A stretch of DNA of 5,782 bases from Candidatus Jordarchaeum madagascarense (GTDB lineage: Archaea; Asgardarchaeota; Jordiarchaeia; Jordiarchaeales; Jordiarchaeaceae), in NCBI GenBank assembly GCA_019056875.1, contig DXJA01000363.1, positions 1 to 5,782 of the forward strand. The letters are read 5' to 3'. The translations under genes and the position numbers were made by a program. Below, piece after piece: positions 5,686-5,782 of the stretch. Every line of letters starts with the position of its first letter. The stretch's first letter is position 1. The notes below the pieces were generated by a model, which saw only the letters and a program-made list of their open reading frames with translations, ran no database searches and was not told the origin of the DNA.

Positions 5686-5713
5686 AAAACAAAAAGGCAT
5701 CATTTCTGATGCC
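5686..5713 (-). terminator. Hairpin plus T-tract terminator for the converging gene
   Basis: GGCATCA (5696-5702) and TGATGCC (5707-5713) form a perfect 7-bp stem with a 4-nt loop. On the minus strand it is followed directly by TTTTTGTTTT (5695-5686), the layout of an intrinsic terminator. The stop codon of the minus-strand gene lies inside the stem. In the plus direction the hairpin is not followed by a T-run, although it sits 10 nt after the HEAT-gene stop and may still protect that 3' end. Confidence 0.6.
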
Positions 5714-5782
5714 CGTCAAACATCTTTTCGAGCATCGTGTTTATCTCCGCATGTTCAACACCCTGCACCAGCACGAGTTCAC
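5700..5782 (-). CDS. C-terminal end of an unrecognised protein, cut by window edge
   Basis: The minus strand is open from the window edge to TGA at 5702-5700, giving 26 residues that read ELVLVQGVEHAEINT then MLEKMFDGHQK. The composition and G/T-ending codons (GTG, CTG, CAG, GAG, AAG) look like real coding sequence. The stop is followed by a terminator-like structure and converges on the HEAT gene with only 14 nt between the stop codons. The family cannot be named from so short a piece. Confidence 0.6.
   Translation of the reverse strand, partial: ELVLVQGVEHAEINTMLEKMFDGHQK

Noticed and set aside
1..5782. CRISPR array, insertion sequence, prophage or defence system
   Set aside because: No regularly spaced repeats, transposase motifs, terminal inverted repeats or defence-gene signatures were found; the only tandem repeat is the coding HEAT repeat at the left edge.

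Overview
The window looks archaeal. It carries a full-length, unsplit RNA polymerase B subunit ending in the archaeal/eukaryotic-type zinc clamp and the tail ALGIAPRL, TATA-like boxes upstream of genes, oligo-T tracts downstream, and a tRNA gene broken by several short inserts with an encoded CCA end. An unsplit B subunit argues against most methanogens, haloarchaea and Archaeoglobus, where it is split into B'' and B'. A TACK-type lineage such as Bathyarchaeia is a plausible inference but is not proven.

Layout. At 1-206 (minus) is the N-terminal part of a HEAT/PBS-lyase-repeat protein cut by the window edge. At 350-3682 (minus) is rpoB. At 3895-4069 (minus) is one tRNA gene whose cloverleaf closes perfectly only if three inserts (about 30, 30 and 38 nt) are removed. 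Its anticodon depends on the exact splice site: TCG (Arg) or TTT (Lys). The region 4070-4443 has no gene; it holds promoter-like boxes and an orphan open stretch of 43 codons. At 4462-5685 (plus) is a second HEAT-repeat protein with a C-terminal cysteine cluster. At 5700-5782 (minus) is the last 26 codons of a converging gene; its stop codon lies inside a hairpin that, with a following T-tract, looks like its terminator.

The minus-strand genes tRNA, rpoB and HEAT protein point the same way, but each has its own promoter-like box and T-rich stretches separate rpoB from the HEAT gene. They are probably separate units. The usual archaeal partners rpoH (upstream) and rpoA1/A2 (downstream) are absent from both sides of rpoB.

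The most unusual observations are the tRNA with three inserts lacking any canonical bulge-helix-bulge that I could draw, and the mosaic codon use in rpoB. The middle of rpoB (about 600-2500) uses almost only A- or C-ending codons, while both ends favour G- and T-ending codons. A similar A/C bias appears in the 3' half of the plus-strand HEAT gene, so it follows the coding strand rather than a fixed chromosome strand. I found no CRISPR array, insertion sequence or defence system here.
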